Positions 1 through 10,230 are shown, numbered from the stretch's first letter. The stretch: 64,000 nt of DNA from Roseibaca sp. Y0-43 (GCF_020667835.1 NZ_JAFMPR010000010.1:1-64000); one strand, 5' to 3'. Translations and numbers: made by a program. The notes: generated by a model not told the origin, from the sequence alone.

Positions 1-173
1 CCCATGCAACCTCGTCTCCCGTCATGATAACCAACCAAACCTCAGCTCAGCCAGCTAACCAACCGCGTCCCCGCCGCCGGTGAAGCGCTATCTAGAGGAG
101 TCGTTCGGCCCACGCAACAGGAAAATGAAACAAATCCATGAAAAACTTCGTACCGCTTTCTGGGCGTGCGATT

Positions 174-187
174 TTGATTTAGATCAC
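174..187. promoter_or_regulatory. Candidate FnrL/FNR binding site upstream of the DUF302 gene
   Basis: TTGATTTAGATCAC fits the FNR/FnrL consensus TTGAT-N4-ATCAA with one mismatch, at the last base. A possible -10 box (TAGTCT) lies at 209-214, which would put the transcription start near 221. The motif centre (180.5) would then lie at about -41, the usual position for an activating FNR site. The site is inferred from sequence only; single matches of this length also arise by chance. Confidence 0.4.
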
Positions 188-248
188 GGCAGGAAAAGAA
201 GAGTTTTGTAGTCTTCTTTGCGTGAACGCTTACAGGAAGGAATACGAG

Positions 249-689
249 ATGTTTTACAAAGCGCTTGGGCTGAGCGCCGCGCTGGCCCTCGCCAGCCCCG
301 CTTCTGCCGATGGGTTCTTCACCTTCGAGGCCGAAGGCTCTTTCGATGATGTGGTCTTTGCCGTCGAGATGGCGATTACCGGGCGTGGCCTTGTGATCGA
401 TTCCGTCAACCATATCGGCGAGATGCTGGCGCGCACCAAGGAAGATGTGGGCGGCACCAAGGATCTGTTCGCAGCCGCGCAGGTCATGTCCTTCTGCTCT
501 GCCGACATTTCGCGGCAGGTGATGGAAGCCAACATGATGAACATTCAGTATTGCCCCTATGGCATCTACGTGTTCCAGCCCGCCGAAGAGGGCGCGCCCG
601 TCATGGTAGGTTACCGCGAATATAGCGACCGCTCCATGCAGCCGGTGAACTATCTGTTGCAGCAGATCGTGGCGGATGCGTCGAATTGA
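249..689 (+). CDS. DUF302 domain protein, secreted
   Basis: This encodes a 146-residue protein whose first ~20 residues form a Sec signal peptide (hydrophobic core followed by A-S-A). The mature part resembles the DUF302 fold, a small domain of unknown biochemical role found in periplasmic proteins. Two cysteines are visible (in FCSAD and QYCPYG). The start at 249 was chosen over an in-frame ATG at 222 because AGGAAGGA lies 8 bases upstream and the signal peptide begins there. The gene stands alone, with an FNR-like box upstream and a strong hairpin downstream. Function is unknown; low-oxygen control is a guess from the box. Confidence 0.75.
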   Translation: MFYKALGLSAALALASPASADGFFTFEAEGSFDDVVFAVEMAITGRGLVIDSVNHIGEMLARTKEDVGGTKDLFAAAQVMSFCSADISRQVMEANMMNIQYCPYGIYVFQPAEEGAPVMVGYREYSDRSMQPVNYLLQQIVADASN

Positions 690-732
690 TCGCGGATCAT
701 TCACGCGCAGACACGTTACTTTGACTTGAAAT

Positions 733-765
733 GAAGGGGCGCGCTGGCTTAGTGGCGCGCCCCTT
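733..765. terminator. Terminator-like hairpin after the DUF302 gene
   Basis: A perfect 12-base stem (GAAGGGGCGCGC at 733-744, GCGCGCCCCTTC at 754-765) encloses a 9-base loop. No T run follows, so it may terminate weakly or protect the 3' end of the transcript. Confidence 0.55.
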
Positions 766-864
766 CGCGTCAAGGCAGCTTCCGTAAAAGTTGAGTGCGA
801 TCCAATCCTGACATGTGCCCGTAACCCCAGCGTCATTACGGAAATGACCAATGGAGGTTAAACA

Positions 865-1341
865 ATGTTCAAGACCACTCTGACTGGCGCCGCTGTCGCC
901 CTTGCCCTGTCCACCCCGGCTTTCGCGGATGGCCATGGCAGCAAGACGATCGTTGACATCGCCGTCGAAGATGGCCGTTTCACCACGCTCGTGGCTGCCG
1001 TGACCGCAGCCGGTCTGGCAGAGACGTTGTCGGGCGAAGGCCCGTTCACCGTGTTCGCCCCGACCGATGACGCGTTTGCCGCGCTGCCCGAAGGCACTGT
1101 CGAAGGTCTGCTGGAGGATATTCCGACGCTGACCTCGATCCTGACCTATCACGTTGTTCCGGGCGCGGTCATGTCGGGTGATCTGACCGACGGCATGATG
1201 CCGGAAACCGTGAACGGCCAGACCGTGGAAATCGGTGTGGGCGACGCGGTCACCGTGGATGGTGCGACCGTCATCCTGGCCGACATCGAAGCTTCGAACG
1301 GCGTGATTCATGTGATCGACCAAGTGATCCTGCCCGAATAA
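865..1341 (+). CDS. Fasciclin (FAS1) domain protein, secreted
   Basis: This encodes a 158-residue protein with a Sec signal peptide ending near residue 22 (PAFADG) and then one complete FAS1 domain. The two conserved FAS1 boxes are visible: H1 as [15 protein letters not shown] and H2 as [12 protein letters not shown] near the C-terminus. FAS1 domains mediate adhesion or matrix contact; bacterial single-domain forms are periplasmic or exported. A GGAGGT ribosome site lies 7 bases before the start codon. It is monocistronic, between two hairpins. The partner molecule cannot be told from sequence. Confidence 0.88.
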   Translation: MFKTTLTGAAVALALSTPAFADGHGSKTIVDIAVEDGRFTTLVAAVTAAGLAETLSGEGPFTVFAPTDDAFAALPEGTVEGLLEDIPTLTSILTYHVVPGAVMSGDLTDGMMPETVNGQTVEIGVGDAVTVDGATVILADIEASNGVIHVIDQVILPE

Positions 1342-1364
1342 GCACCGGGACAGATCAAACGCTG

Positions 1365-1390
1365 CGGGCGGCCCTTGGGCCGCCCGTTTG
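1365..1390. terminator. Bidirectional terminator between fasciclin gene and hemE
   Basis: CGGGCGGCCC (1365-1374) pairs perfectly with GGGCCGCCCG (1377-1386), followed by TTTG and preceded by AAACG. It sits between two convergent genes and can serve both. Confidence 0.7.
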
Positions 1391-1394
1391 CGTA

Positions 1395-2429
1395 TCAGGC
1401 TTTGAAATTGCGCACCGTCTCTATCATCAGCGCGACATTTTCCGGGTCCGCGTCGGGCGTAATGCCGTGGCCCAGATTGAAGATATGCGGGCCGTTCTTG
1501 AAGGCGGCGACGACCTTGCGGGTTTCATCGACCAGCTCTTGCCCGCCCGTCACCATGTGGCGCGAGGCGAGGTTGCCCTGCACGCAGCCGCCCGTTTGCA
1601 CATTGGCGGCGGCCCATTCGGGCGTGACGGAATCGTCGATTGCCACGCAATCCGCGCCGCTTGCCTTGTGGAAACCGATGTAATTCTCGCCCCCTTCGCG
1701 TGGGAAGGCGATGACGGGAATGCCCGGATGGCGCGCCTTGAGCGCGTCGATGATGCGCTTCGTGGGCGCAAGCGCGTATTTGGCGAAAGCGTCGCCCTTG
1801 AGCGACCCCGCCCAGCTGTCGAAGATCTTGACCACTTCGGCCCCGGCCTTGATCTGCATGGACAGGTATTCGATGGTTGCGTCAGTGATGCGGTCGATCA
1901 GCGCGTCGAACACCTCGGGCGCGCCTTCACGCAGGGCGTGGGCCGGGCCTTGATCCTTGGTGCCGCGCCCGGCGATCATGTAGGTTGCAACCGTCCATGG
2001 CGCCCCGGCAAAACCGATGAGCGTTGTCTCGGGCGGCAATTCGCGCGACAGGATACGCACGGTTTCATAGACCGGGTTCAGTGTATCGTGGATGGCATCT
2101 GTCGGCTTCAGCGCATCAACGCCCGCTTGGTCGGTGATGGTGGACAGGCGCGGTCCTTCGCCGGTGACAAACCACAAATCCGCCCCCAGCGCCTGCGGCA
2201 CCAGCAGAATATCGGCAAATAGGATCGCCGCATCGAACCCGTAGCGGCGAATGGGTTGCAACGTGACCTCTGCCGCCAGTTCGGGATTATAGCACAGCGA
2301 CAGGAAATCCCCGGCCTGCGCGCGGGTGGCACGGTATTCGGGCAGGTAGCGACCGGCCTGACGCATCATCCAGATGGGCGGTGTGGGCAGAGTTTCACCG
2401 GCAAGGGCGCGCAGGATGGTCTTTGTCAT
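1395..2429 (-). CDS. hemE: Uroporphyrinogen decarboxylase
   Basis: HemE removes four acetate carboxyls from uroporphyrinogen III to give coproporphyrinogen III in haem and bacteriochlorophyll synthesis. The 344-residue length is normal for the family. Visible motifs are the N-terminal substrate loop [16 protein letters not shown] with its two arginines, the [10 protein letters not shown] segment with the catalytic aspartate, GFAGAPWT, and the C-terminal NLGHGI with the conserved histidine. It is divergent from hemC across about 108 bases, so the two haem genes may share regulation. No motif for haem or iron control was recognised in that gap. Confidence 0.97.
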   Translation of the reverse strand: MTKTILRALAGETLPTPPIWMMRQAGRYLPEYRATRAQAGDFLSLCYNPELAAEVTLQPIRRYGFDAAILFADILLVPQALGADLWFVTGEGPRLSTITDQAGVDALKPTDAIHDTLNPVYETVRILSRELPPETTLIGFAGAPWTVATYMIAGRGTKDQGPAHALREGAPEVFDALIDRITDATIEYLSMQIKAGAEVVKIFDSWAGSLKGDAFAKYALAPTKRIIDALKARHPGIPVIAFPREGGENYIGFHKASGADCVAIDDSVTPEWAAANVQTGGCVQGNLASRHMVTGGQELVDETRKVVAAFKNGPHIFNLGHGITPDADPENVALMIETVRNFKA

Positions 2430-2537
2430 GTGGTTTTCTCCTTACTCGCCTCTCTCGTCACAAGTCGGGCGCAGGTTGTCAAGTCTGCATGACAGTCTGT
2501 GCTTGAAAGGTGCCATGTGCGGCGCTATGCAAAACGC

Positions 2538-3494
2538 ATGACACATGCACATCCGACCCCCGAACAGCCCCTGAAAATCGGCACGCGCGGCTCTCCGCTG
2601 GCGCTGGCGCAGGCGTATGAAACCCGGCATCGCCTGATGGCGGCACATGGCCTGCCCGAAGCGGCGTTCGAGATCATGGTCATCAAGACCACGGGGGACG
2701 ACCGCACGCTGATCGACGCGGACCGCCCGCTGAAAGAGATCGGGAACAAGGGGTTGTTCACGAAGGAAATCGAAGAGGCGATGGTCGCAGGTCGAATCGA
2801 CATTGCCGTGCATTCGATGAAGGACATGCCGACCGTTCAGCCCGAAGGGCTGACGCTGGGGTGCTACCTGCCGCGCGAGGATACGCGCGATGCCTTCGTG
2901 TCGCACAAGGCGCAAGGGATCGCCGATTTGCCAAGCGGCGCTGTTGTCGGGTCATCGTCCTTGCGCCGCCGCGCGCAACTGTTGAACAAGCGCCCCGACC
3001 TGAAAGTGGTCGAGTTTCGCGGCAATGTTCAAACCCGGCTGAAAAAGCTGCAAGATGGCGTGGCAGATTGCACCTTTCTTGCCATGGCCGGGCTGAACCG
3101 TCTGGGGATGAGCGACATCGCCACCGGCGGGATCGAACCCGAGGATATGCTGCCCGCGATTGCCCAAGGTGCGATCGGGATCGAATGGCGCATCGCGGAT
3201 ACCGCCACCGCGGAGCTGCTGTCGCCGCTGCACGACACGCCCACCGGGCAACGGCTGGCCGCGGAGCGCGCGTTTCTGGCCGCACTCGACGGGTCATGTG
3301 AAACCCCCATCGCCGGGCTTGCGCTGGTCGAGGGCGACGAGATCTGGCTGCGTGGCGAGATCCTGCGGCCTGACGGATCACAAAAACTGGCCACCGAAGG
3401 GCGCGCACCCGTGGCCGATGGCGCCGCCCTTGGCCGCGAACTGGCCGAAGAACTGCGCGGGCGCGCGCCCGCCGGGTTCTTCGACTGGCTTTAA
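2538..3494 (+). CDS. hemC: Hydroxymethylbilane synthase (porphobilinogen deaminase)
   Basis: HemC polymerises four porphobilinogens into hydroxymethylbilane. The 318-residue protein starts with the conserved [14 protein letters not shown] block and keeps the invariant aspartate region (SMKDMP), the arginine pair in SSLRRRAQ, and the cysteine of LDGSCETPI that holds the dipyrromethane cofactor. The ATG at 2538 is preferred to a GTG at 2499, because the extra 13 residues are unlike the family. The stop codon overlaps the end of murC, which runs the other way. Confidence 0.97.
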   Translation: MTHAHPTPEQPLKIGTRGSPLALAQAYETRHRLMAAHGLPEAAFEIMVIKTTGDDRTLIDADRPLKEIGNKGLFTKEIEEAMVAGRIDIAVHSMKDMPTVQPEGLTLGCYLPREDTRDAFVSHKAQGIADLPSGAVVGSSSLRRRAQLLNKRPDLKVVEFRGNVQTRLKKLQDGVADCTFLAMAGLNRLGMSDIATGGIEPEDMLPAIAQGAIGIEWRIADTATAELLSPLHDTPTGQRLAAERAFLAALDGSCETPIAGLALVEGDEIWLRGEILRPDGSQKLATEGRAPVADGAALGRELAEELRGRAPAGFFDWL

Positions 3495-4900
3495 GCCGCC
3501 GCCTTCAGGCGCGGCACCAGCCCGTGTGCCCAGCCCGAAATCGTGCCTGCCCCAAGGCAAACGACCATGTCGCCCGGTTTGGCATGGGCGCGCACCAAAG
3601 CTTCCAGTGCTTCCTCACTGTCCACGGCGTGCACGTTGCGGTGGCCATGCGCGGTCAGTCCCGCCAGCAAGTCATCGCGGCTGGCACCCGCAATCGGGTC
3701 TTCACCGGCGGCATAGACCGGGGCGATCCCCACGACATCGGCGTCGTTGAAGCAGGTGCAGAAATCCTCGAACAGGTTTGACAGGCGGGTATAGCGGTGC
3801 GGCTGATGCACGGCGATCACGCGGCCGGTGCCACCCAGCGCCTGACGGGCGGCGCGCAAGACGGCGGCAATTTCAACCGGGTGGTGGCCGTAATCGTCGA
3901 TGATGGTCACACCATCGACCGTGCCCAGACGTGTGAAGCGACGGTTCACGCCGCCGAACTTGGCCAGCGCGCTACGGATTTCAGCCGGGTTCATCCCCAG
4001 ATGGCGCGCTGCCGCAACGGCGGACAGCGCGTTCGACACGTTGTGATCGCCCGGCATGGGCAGCGAGCAGCCTTCGATGACGCGCCCTTCGTCCTGCAAG
4101 GCGATGTCGAAATGCGCGACGCCCGCGTCATAGCGCAGGTTGATCGCGCGAATATCGGCCTGCGCGTTGAAGCCAAAGGTCACGACACGGCGGTCGGTCA
4201 GCTTGGCCACGAGCGCCTGCACTTCGGGATGGTCGGTGCAGCAGATCGCCAGCCCGTAGAACGGAATGCCGCTGGCGAAGTCGTAGAAGCCTTTGCGCAG
4301 CGCGTCGAAACTGCCCCAGTGTTCCATATGTTCGGGGTCGATATTCGTGACGATGGCGATGGTCGCGGGCAGGCGGTTGAAGCTGCCGTCCGACTCGTCC
4401 GCCTCGACCACCATCCACTCGCCTTCGCCCGCACGGGCGTTCGAGCCGTAGGCGTGGATCACGCCGCCATTGATGACGGTCGGATCAAGCCCGCCTTCGT
4501 CCAGAAGTGCGGCAACCATCGTTGTCGTGGTCGTCTTGCCATGCGTGCCCGCGACCGCGATGTTCGAGCGCAGGCGCATCAGTTCGGCCAACATCTCTGC
4601 CCGGCGCACGACAGGCAGGCCCGCCTGCCGCGCAGCCTGCAATTCGGGGTTGTCGGGCTTGATCGCGGTCGAGACGACGATCACCGCCGCGCCGTCGATA
4701 TTCTCGGCCCGCTGGCCCACGAATACCTCTGCCCCAAGGCTTTCCAGCCGCTGGGTGATGGCGCTGGCCTTCAGGTCAGACCCCTGCACGCGGTAGCCAT
4801 GGGTCATCAGCACTTCCGCGATGCCCGACATGCCAATGCCGCCGATCCCGATGAAATGGATGGGGCCAATATCGGTGGGCAGCTTGGTGGCGGGGCTCAT
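3491..4900 (-). CDS. murC: UDP-N-acetylmuramate--L-alanine ligase
   Basis: MurC is a cytoplasmic ATP-dependent ligase adding L-alanine to UDP-MurNAc, the first peptide step in peptidoglycan building. The 469-residue protein has the N-terminal nucleotide-binding [13 protein letters not shown] loop, the Mur ligase P-loop [11 protein letters not shown] near residue 115, and the C-terminal ligase domain with IIDDYGHHP. Its start overlaps the murG stop by four bases (ATGA), so translation is probably coupled. It is the last gene of the ftsW-murG-murC block. Confidence 0.97.
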   Translation of the reverse strand: MSPATKLPTDIGPIHFIGIGGIGMSGIAEVLMTHGYRVQGSDLKASAITQRLESLGAEVFVGQRAENIDGAAVIVVSTAIKPDNPELQAARQAGLPVVRRAEMLAELMRLRSNIAVAGTHGKTTTTTMVAALLDEGGLDPTVINGGVIHAYGSNARAGEGEWMVVEADESDGSFNRLPATIAIVTNIDPEHMEHWGSFDALRKGFYDFASGIPFYGLAICCTDHPEVQALVAKLTDRRVVTFGFNAQADIRAINLRYDAGVAHFDIALQDEGRVIEGCSLPMPGDHNVSNALSAVAAARHLGMNPAEIRSALAKFGGVNRRFTRLGTVDGVTIIDDYGHHPVEIAAVLRAARQALGGTGRVIAVHQPHRYTRLSNLFEDFCTCFNDADVVGIAPVYAAGEDPIAGASRDDLLAGLTAHGHRNVHAVDSEEALEALVRAHAKPGDMVVCLGAGTISGWAHGLVPRLKAAA

Positions 4901-5997
4901 GGGCGGTCCTTTCGGGCTAGTGCCTCGACCAGTTCGGTCAGGCGCTCTGTGGCATCCGCGCGGCCTGCGCCAAGCGCGGCCTGCGCCATTTGCGCGGCGG
5001 CGTTTGGATTTGCAAGGATGGAATGCAGGCTATCCGCCAGCGCGGGCACGGTGAACTGGCTTTCGGGAAAGACCACGGCGGCATCAACCGCGCCCAGCAT
5101 CCGCGCATTGGCGGCCTGATGATTGGCGGCGGCGGCGGCATAGGGCACCAGAATGGACGGGCGGCCAATGACGGAAATATCGGCCACCGAGGACGCGCCC
5201 GCGCGACTGATGACAAGCTGGCATTCCGACAGGCGGCGCGGAATATCGGCAAAGAATGGGGCGATTTCGGCGCGGACATTGCCAGCCTCGTAGGCGGCGA
5301 TGACGCGCTCCATATCTTCTTCGCGGGCCTGATGGGCCACCGTCAGGTTGCGCTTTATGTCATCGGGCAAGGCGCTGATTGCATCCGGCACCACATCGGA
5401 CAGGATGCGCGCACCCTGAGAGCCGCCGATCACCAACAGGTCCATCGGGTAGTCGCCCGGCGCGATATAGCCTGCGCCCGCGCGCTCCAGCACAGCGGCG
5501 CGCACCGGGTTGCCGGTAAACTGCGCATCCAGCCCGTCCGCGCCTTCGGTCGGCCACGTGCCGCAGGCCAGCACGTTCACCCGCCGCGCGAATAGATGGT
5601 TCACCCGGCCCAAAACGCCATTTTGTTCATGGATCATACGCGGCACGCGCAACAGCCACGCCGCGCCCAGCGCCGGGATGGACGGATACCCGCCGAAACC
5701 GACAACGGCCTTGGGCCGGTCGAACACCATCCCCAGCGCCGCGCCCAATATACCCGTGGCCAGCTTGAACGGCACCTTGATCTTGTCCATCAGCCCACCA
5801 CGCGCGAAGGTCGCGGCGCTGACGGTTTCAATGCGCACCGCCTCGGGAAAGCCGCCTGCGTAGCGCGCGCCGCGTGCATCGGTCGACAGCTTCACCCGCC
5901 AGCCGCGCGCCAGAAGCGCCTCTGCCAGCGCCTGCGCGGGGAACATATGCCCCCCTGTGCCCCCGGCCGCGATCAGGATAAGCGGTGCCTTGGCCAT
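4897..5997 (-). CDS. murG: UDP-GlcNAc--undecaprenyl-PP-MurNAc-pentapeptide GlcNAc transferase
   Basis: MurG adds GlcNAc to lipid I to form lipid II on the inner face of the cytoplasmic membrane. At 366 residues it has normal length. The N-terminal glycine-rich loop [17 protein letters not shown] and the C-domain signature [20 protein letters not shown] are both present. It lies between ftsW (18 bases upstream) and murC (4-base overlap), which is the usual order of the division and cell-wall cluster. Confidence 0.97.
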   Translation of the reverse strand: MAKAPLILIAAGGTGGHMFPAQALAEALLARGWRVKLSTDARGARYAGGFPEAVRIETVSAATFARGGLMDKIKVPFKLATGILGAALGMVFDRPKAVVGFGGYPSIPALGAAWLLRVPRMIHEQNGVLGRVNHLFARRVNVLACGTWPTEGADGLDAQFTGNPVRAAVLERAGAGYIAPGDYPMDLLVIGGSQGARILSDVVPDAISALPDDIKRNLTVAHQAREEDMERVIAAYEAGNVRAEIAPFFADIPRRLSECQLVISRAGASSVADISVIGRPSILVPYAAAAANHQAANARMLGAVDAAVVFPESQFTVPALADSLHSILANPNAAAQMAQAALGAGRADATERLTELVEALARKDRP

Positions 5998-6015
5998 GAT
6001 TGCCCCCTGCCCTAG

Positions 6016-7179
6016 CTAGCCGCGCCGCGAGAGGATCTCGCCGATCTCGCCCTGCGGGCGTTGGCGCGTCAGTGCCAGAAGCATACCGATTGCGATACCC
6101 GTCGCAAGCAGCGACGACCCGCCATAGCTGACCAGCGGCAAAGTCATGCCTTTCGAGGGAAGCAGCCGCACCGCCACGCCCATGTTTATCATGGCCTGCA
6201 GGCTGAACACGACCGCGATGCCCGTGCCCGCCAGGCGAATGAACATGTCCCGCTCGCGCATCAGCCGGAACAGCGAGCGCAGCAGGATCGTGGCGTATAG
6301 GCCGATGATAAAGACCACAAGGATTAGCCCGTATTCTTCTGCCGCGACCGCGATGATGAAATCGGTATGCGCATCGGGCAGCGACCATTTCACCCGCCCT
6401 TCGCCCACGCCCGCGCCGAAGAAACCGCCCTCGGAGATGGCGTTTTGCGCGTAGCCCATCTGCGTGCGGGGATCGACCTCTGCGGCCAGAAACCCGTCGA
6501 TGCGGCGGGCGAAATGTTCCGAATTGTTGTAAGCGACATAGCCGCCCGCAATGACCAGCAGCGCCAGACCCGTCAGAAGCAAGATCGGTGCGCCCGCTAC
6601 GAAATACATCACGATCCAACCGGCGGAAATCAGCGCGGCCTGCCCGAAATCCGGCTGGATGACCAAAAGCCCGACCACCAGCAGCACGACCCCAAATGAA
6701 ATCGCACGCCCCGGTGGTCCACCCACATCGGCGCTGGCGGCCATCAGCCATGCGACAAAGACCGCCAGAAGCGGCTTCATGAATTCCGACGGCTGGATAG
6801 ACCCGACCCCGAAGCTATACCACCGCACCGCGCCCTTGCCGAAATCGGTTCCAAGGAAGGGCAGCAGGATCAGCGCGGCCAGCGTCAGAAGGAAACCCAC
6901 GGTCGCGAAGCGGCGGATTTTCTCGGGCGAGGCCATGGAGATCAGCAGCATCGCCCCGATCCCAAGCCCGCCGAAAAACACCTGCCGCTGAACGTAATAG
7001 AACGGGTCCAGCCCGTTGCGCTGCGCCAAGGGGGGCGACGCCGCCAGCCCCAGCAAGATGCCGACCGCCATAAGCAGCAGCACCGATGTCAGCGTCATCT
7101 TGTCGATCGTGCGCCACCAGCGCGGAAGAATCGGATCGACCACGCGCAATGGCGTGGTGCCGTAGACCATTTCCGTCAT
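6016..7179 (-). CDS. ftsW: Lipid II polymerase / division protein FtsW (SEDS family)
   Basis: FtsW is a septal peptidoglycan glycosyltransferase of the SEDS family. The 387-residue protein has about ten membrane segments, the KGAVRWYSFG and PSEFMKP motifs, and the C-terminal SLVSYGGSSLLA-like block (here PLVSYGGSSLLATG). The ATG at 7179 is chosen over one at 7257 because the longer version adds 26 polar residues not typical of FtsW. It begins the operon that continues into murG and murC. Confidence 0.95.
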   Translation of the reverse strand: MTEMVYGTTPLRVVDPILPRWWRTIDKMTLTSVLLLMAVGILLGLAASPPLAQRNGLDPFYYVQRQVFFGGLGIGAMLLISMASPEKIRRFATVGFLLTLAALILLPFLGTDFGKGAVRWYSFGVGSIQPSEFMKPLLAVFVAWLMAASADVGGPPGRAISFGVVLLVVGLLVIQPDFGQAALISAGWIVMYFVAGAPILLLTGLALLVIAGGYVAYNNSEHFARRIDGFLAAEVDPRTQMGYAQNAISEGGFFGAGVGEGRVKWSLPDAHTDFIIAVAAEEYGLILVVFIIGLYATILLRSLFRLMRERDMFIRLAGTGIAVVFSLQAMINMGVAVRLLPSKGMTLPLVSYGGSSLLATGIAIGMLLALTRQRPQGEIGEILSRRG

Positions 7180-7272
7180 TTGGCTGTCCTGCTCGGGTTG
7201 CCTGATTTGCCCGTTTTCCGGGTCTGTGGCCAACCCTACCGCGAAACCCCGCGCCAATCCAGCCCAAAGGCG

Positions 7273-8382
7273 TCAGATCGGCGCAAAGCCGCGATCAGAA
7301 ATCGCCATGGCGCGCCCGGTCTGGGCAGAGGCCTGCGCGGCCATCCCCATCAGCACGGCCCAGACGCCATCTTCCAGCCCAACCTCGACCGCGCCCTGCC
7401 CGCGCACCACATCGGCAAAGCGGGCATGTTGGTAATAGGTCGATCCATTGTGATCGCCTGCCGCCAGAAGCGCCGGATCGACCGGAATTTCCATCGCGCG
7501 TGGTCCTTTGGGACTGCGGGGGCTTTCAATCAGTTGCGGCACCGGCGGCGCGCCCAGATGCGCGGGCCAGAACCGCCCCGGCCCCGGAACAAGGCACTCG
7601 ATCTTGCCCTTGGGGCCAACGGTGGAAATCTCCTCCTGGTAGCGCGCGCCTTCGGCGAACATGCACAATTCCAGCATGGCCCGCGCGCCGCGTTTGAAAT
7701 CGACGATCACATAGGCATTGTCCCAGATATCGGGCGTCTGGCCATCGTAGCTTTCATCCAGATGGTTCACATCCTGCCCGCCCGACGCGACAACGCGCAC
7801 CGGGTCATCTTGCAGGATATGGCGCATCAGGTCGAAGAAATGACAGCATTTCTCGACCAGTGTGCCGCCCGTTTGGGCATTGAAGCGGTTCCAGTCGCCC
7901 ACCTTTTCCAGAAAAGGAAAACGGTGCTCGCGGATGGTCAGCATCCTGATCCCGCCGGTCACCCGCTCTGCGGCGTCGATCAGCGCGGCCACGGGCGGCA
8001 TGTAGCGATACTCCATTGCCACCCAGACTGGCGCGGACAAGTTCAACGCGCGCACACGCTCCAGATCGGCCGGGTCGGTGAACAGGGGCTTTTCCACCAG
8101 AACCGGGCGCGGGCTGGCCTGCGCGATCTGTTCCAGCTGGGGCAAATGCAGATGGTTGGGGCTGGTGATGACCAACGCCTCGACCGCCGGGTCTGCCAGA
8201 AGCGCATCAACACTCTCGACGAAGCGCGCATCGGGGGCCAATCGGGCGGCCTCTGCCCGCATCCCCGCATCCGGCTCATAGATGACACCCACATGCGCGC
8301 CCTCGATCAGCGCGATGTTGCGCAAGTGTTCCTGTCCCATCATGCCACAGCCGATCATGCCGTAACAAATTGCCTTGCTCAT
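7273..8382 (-). CDS. Gfo/Idh/MocA-family NAD-dependent protein, possible sulfoquinovosidase or sugar dehydrogenase
   Basis: This 369-residue protein has an N-terminal Rossmann domain (GCGMMGQEH, then EKP near residue 118) and the C-terminal Gfo/Idh/MocA sheet domain. The usual catalytic block appears as GGTLVEKCCHFFD, keeping lysine, histidine and aspartate. It is the last gene of an operon with a SmoC-like monooxygenase, a SmoB-like reductase and a sugar ABC transporter. No GH31 sulfoquinovosidase (SmoI) is present. Members of this superfamily include NAD-dependent sulfoquinovosidases (family GH188), so it may open sulfoquinovosyl glycerol. A plain sugar dehydrogenase remains possible. Confidence 0.7.
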   Translation of the reverse strand: MSKAICYGMIGCGMMGQEHLRNIALIEGAHVGVIYEPDAGMRAEAARLAPDARFVESVDALLADPAVEALVITSPNHLHLPQLEQIAQASPRPVLVEKPLFTDPADLERVRALNLSAPVWVAMEYRYMPPVAALIDAAERVTGGIRMLTIREHRFPFLEKVGDWNRFNAQTGGTLVEKCCHFFDLMRHILQDDPVRVVASGGQDVNHLDESYDGQTPDIWDNAYVIVDFKRGARAMLELCMFAEGARYQEEISTVGPKGKIECLVPGPGRFWPAHLGAPPVPQLIESPRSPKGPRAMEIPVDPALLAAGDHNGSTYYQHARFADVVRGQGAVEVGLEDGVWAVLMGMAAQASAQTGRAMAISDRGFAPI

Positions 8383-8392
8383 TGCCGTTTCC

Positions 8393-9100
8393 TTATTTCA
8401 AACGCGAGACATAACGCGCCACATTCGGGTCAAACCACGTTTCCGACACTTCCGCGCGCTGGTTGTCCTGCGACCAGCTTGTCCGCTGGATATGGGCCGC
8501 CACGGCACCGGGCCGCAGGCCAAAAGCGGGGGGCGCAAAGTCGGGGACAATCGCGGTGCCGATCCGGTCCTCGGCCCGCGCGATCCACAGGCCCAAATGC
8601 GTGCGGTAATGCAAATACAAGGATTGCGACAGATCTTCGGCGCGCAATGCACGTGCATAAGATCCGTCCAGCCAGATCTCCTCGACCGCCGCAGGCTGCC
8701 CGGACAGCAACCGCAAGCGCCGAATACGATGCGCGTCGTCCGAACGTCCGAAATCCGGTAAATGCGCGGGCTTGGGCAGGCGCGCCACGTCCAGAACCTG
8801 CGCCGAGGGCAACCCACCGCCAGCGACCAGTTCCAACCGGAACAGCGCGTAAATGCTGTCCACCTCCGGCTGCGCCCGGATATAGTTTCCGGACCCCTGC
8901 ACGCGCTCCAGCAAGCCCTTGTCGGCCAAATCCTGCAACGCTTTGCGCAGGGTGCCCACGGCCACGCCCAGATCGGCGGCCATCTCGCGCTCTGGCGCAA
9001 GACGCGCGCCATCCATCAACCGCCCGGCGGCAATATCGCGGATCAATAGCTCGCTGATCTGCTGGTAGCGCGGCAGGGCACCGCTGGGCGCATTGGACAT
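8393..9100 (-). CDS. GntR-family (HutC/UTRA type) transcriptional regulator of the sulfoquinovose-like operon
   Basis: This encodes a 235-residue regulator with an N-terminal winged helix (residues ~10-75, recognition helix [12 protein letters not shown]) and a C-terminal UTRA ligand-binding domain. Regulators of this kind bind sugars or similar small molecules and usually repress their own operon. The ATG at 9100 was chosen because it follows the ATPase stop by five bases and begins just before the conserved PRYQQISELL. Its recognition helix is identical to that of the regulator at 47942-48661, which controls another sulfonate region. Confidence 0.88.
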   Translation of the reverse strand: MSNAPSGALPRYQQISELLIRDIAAGRLMDGARLAPEREMAADLGVAVGTLRKALQDLADKGLLERVQGSGNYIRAQPEVDSIYALFRLELVAGGGLPSAQVLDVARLPKPAHLPDFGRSDDAHRIRRLRLLSGQPAAVEEIWLDGSYARALRAEDLSQSLYLHYRTHLGLWIARAEDRIGTAIVPDFAPPAFGLRPGAVAAHIQRTSWSQDNQRAEVSETWFDPNVARYVSRLK

Positions 9101-9105
9101 GGCGC

Positions 9106-10215
9106 TCAGCCCACCGCCTCGCCCAGACGCAGGCGCGGCTGCGCGACGCCATCCTGGCGGAACACATGGCACAGGTCGGGCTGCACGCCCAAGACCACCG
9201 GCGCGCCGCGCCCGAGCGCGGTCTGGCCGGACATGTGCACCGTCACCTCCACACCGTCAGGCCCGCGACAATACAAGTAACTCTCGCCGCCCAACTGCTC
9301 GACATTCTCGACCGTGGCCGCGATGCCTGGTTCGCCCTCGGCGACCGGGTGCAAATGCTCGGGGCGCACACCAAGGTCCACCTTGTTGCCGGGGTTCAGG
9401 CCGCGCCCATCGACATGGGCCACCAATTCGCGCCCGGACGGATCGCGCAACCGCGCGCCTTGCCCGTCAGCCTCAACCACCTCGCAGGCAATGAAATTCA
9501 TCCGGGGAGAGCCGATGAACCCCGCCACGAACTTGTTCGCGGGCCGGTTATACAGCTCGATCGGCGCACCCTGCTGCTCTATCCGCCCATCGCGCAACAC
9601 GACGATCCGGTCCGCCATGGTCATCGCCTCGACCTGATCGTGGGTCACATAGATCATCGTATTGCCAATGCGCCGATGCAGCGCCGCGATCTCGCCGCGC
9701 ATCGTCACGCGCAACTCGGCATCGAGGTTCGACAAGGGCTCGTCGAACAAAAACACCTTCGGCTCGCGCACAACCGCGCGCCCGATGGCCACGCGCTGGC
9801 GTTGGCCGCCCGACAGCGCCTTGGGCTTGCGGTCCAGATAGGGCTCCAGCTGCAACATGCGCGCGGCCTCGGCCACGCGGGCGTCAATTTCGGCGCGCGG
9901 CATGCGGATATTCTCCAACCCGAAGGCCAGGTTCGCGCGCACACTCATATGCGGGTAAAGCGCGTAGGTCTGGAACACCATCGCAAGCCCACGTTCGCTG
10001 GCGCGCTGGTCATTCACCCGGTCTCCACCGATCAGCAGATCGCCGCCGGTTATATCCTCCAGCCCCGCAATCATCCGCAGAAGCGTCGACTTCCCGCAGC
10101 CCGACGGCCCGACAAAGACGCAGAATTCACCATCCGCGATCTCCAGGTCCACCCCGTGGATCACCCGCACCGCACCATATTCCTTGACGATGCCCTTCAA
10201 CGACAGCCCGGCCAT
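9106..10215 (-). CDS. Sugar ABC transporter ATP-binding protein (MalK/UgpC type)
   Basis: This 369-residue ATPase powers the importer made by the two permeases upstream in the operon. It has Walker A (GPSGCGKST), the signature [12 protein letters not shown], Walker B (VFLFDEP) and the switch histidine in YVTHDQ. A C-terminal TOBE/OB domain follows, as in MalK and UgpC. The family serves carbohydrate uptake; the neighbouring monooxygenase suggests sulfoquinovose or sulfoquinovosyl glycerol as cargo. Confidence 0.92.
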   Translation of the reverse strand: MAGLSLKGIVKEYGAVRVIHGVDLEIADGEFCVFVGPSGCGKSTLLRMIAGLEDITGGDLLIGGDRVNDQRASERGLAMVFQTYALYPHMSVRANLAFGLENIRMPRAEIDARVAEAARMLQLEPYLDRKPKALSGGQRQRVAIGRAVVREPKVFLFDEPLSNLDAELRVTMRGEIAALHRRIGNTMIYVTHDQVEAMTMADRIVVLRDGRIEQQGAPIELYNRPANKFVAGFIGSPRMNFIACEVVEADGQGARLRDPSGRELVAHVDGRGLNPGNKVDLGVRPEHLHPVAEGEPGIAATVENVEQLGGESYLYCRGPDGVEVTVHMSGQTALGRGAPVVLGVQPDLCHVFRQDGVAQPRLRLGEAVG

Positions 10216-10230
10216 GCGCCCTCCCCTCTT

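Noticed and set aside
1-248. Partial gene at the left edge
   Set aside because: The only long frame (minus strand to 851) runs antisense through the DUF302 gene and shows no protein family features; only the FNR-like box and a ribosome site are seen here.
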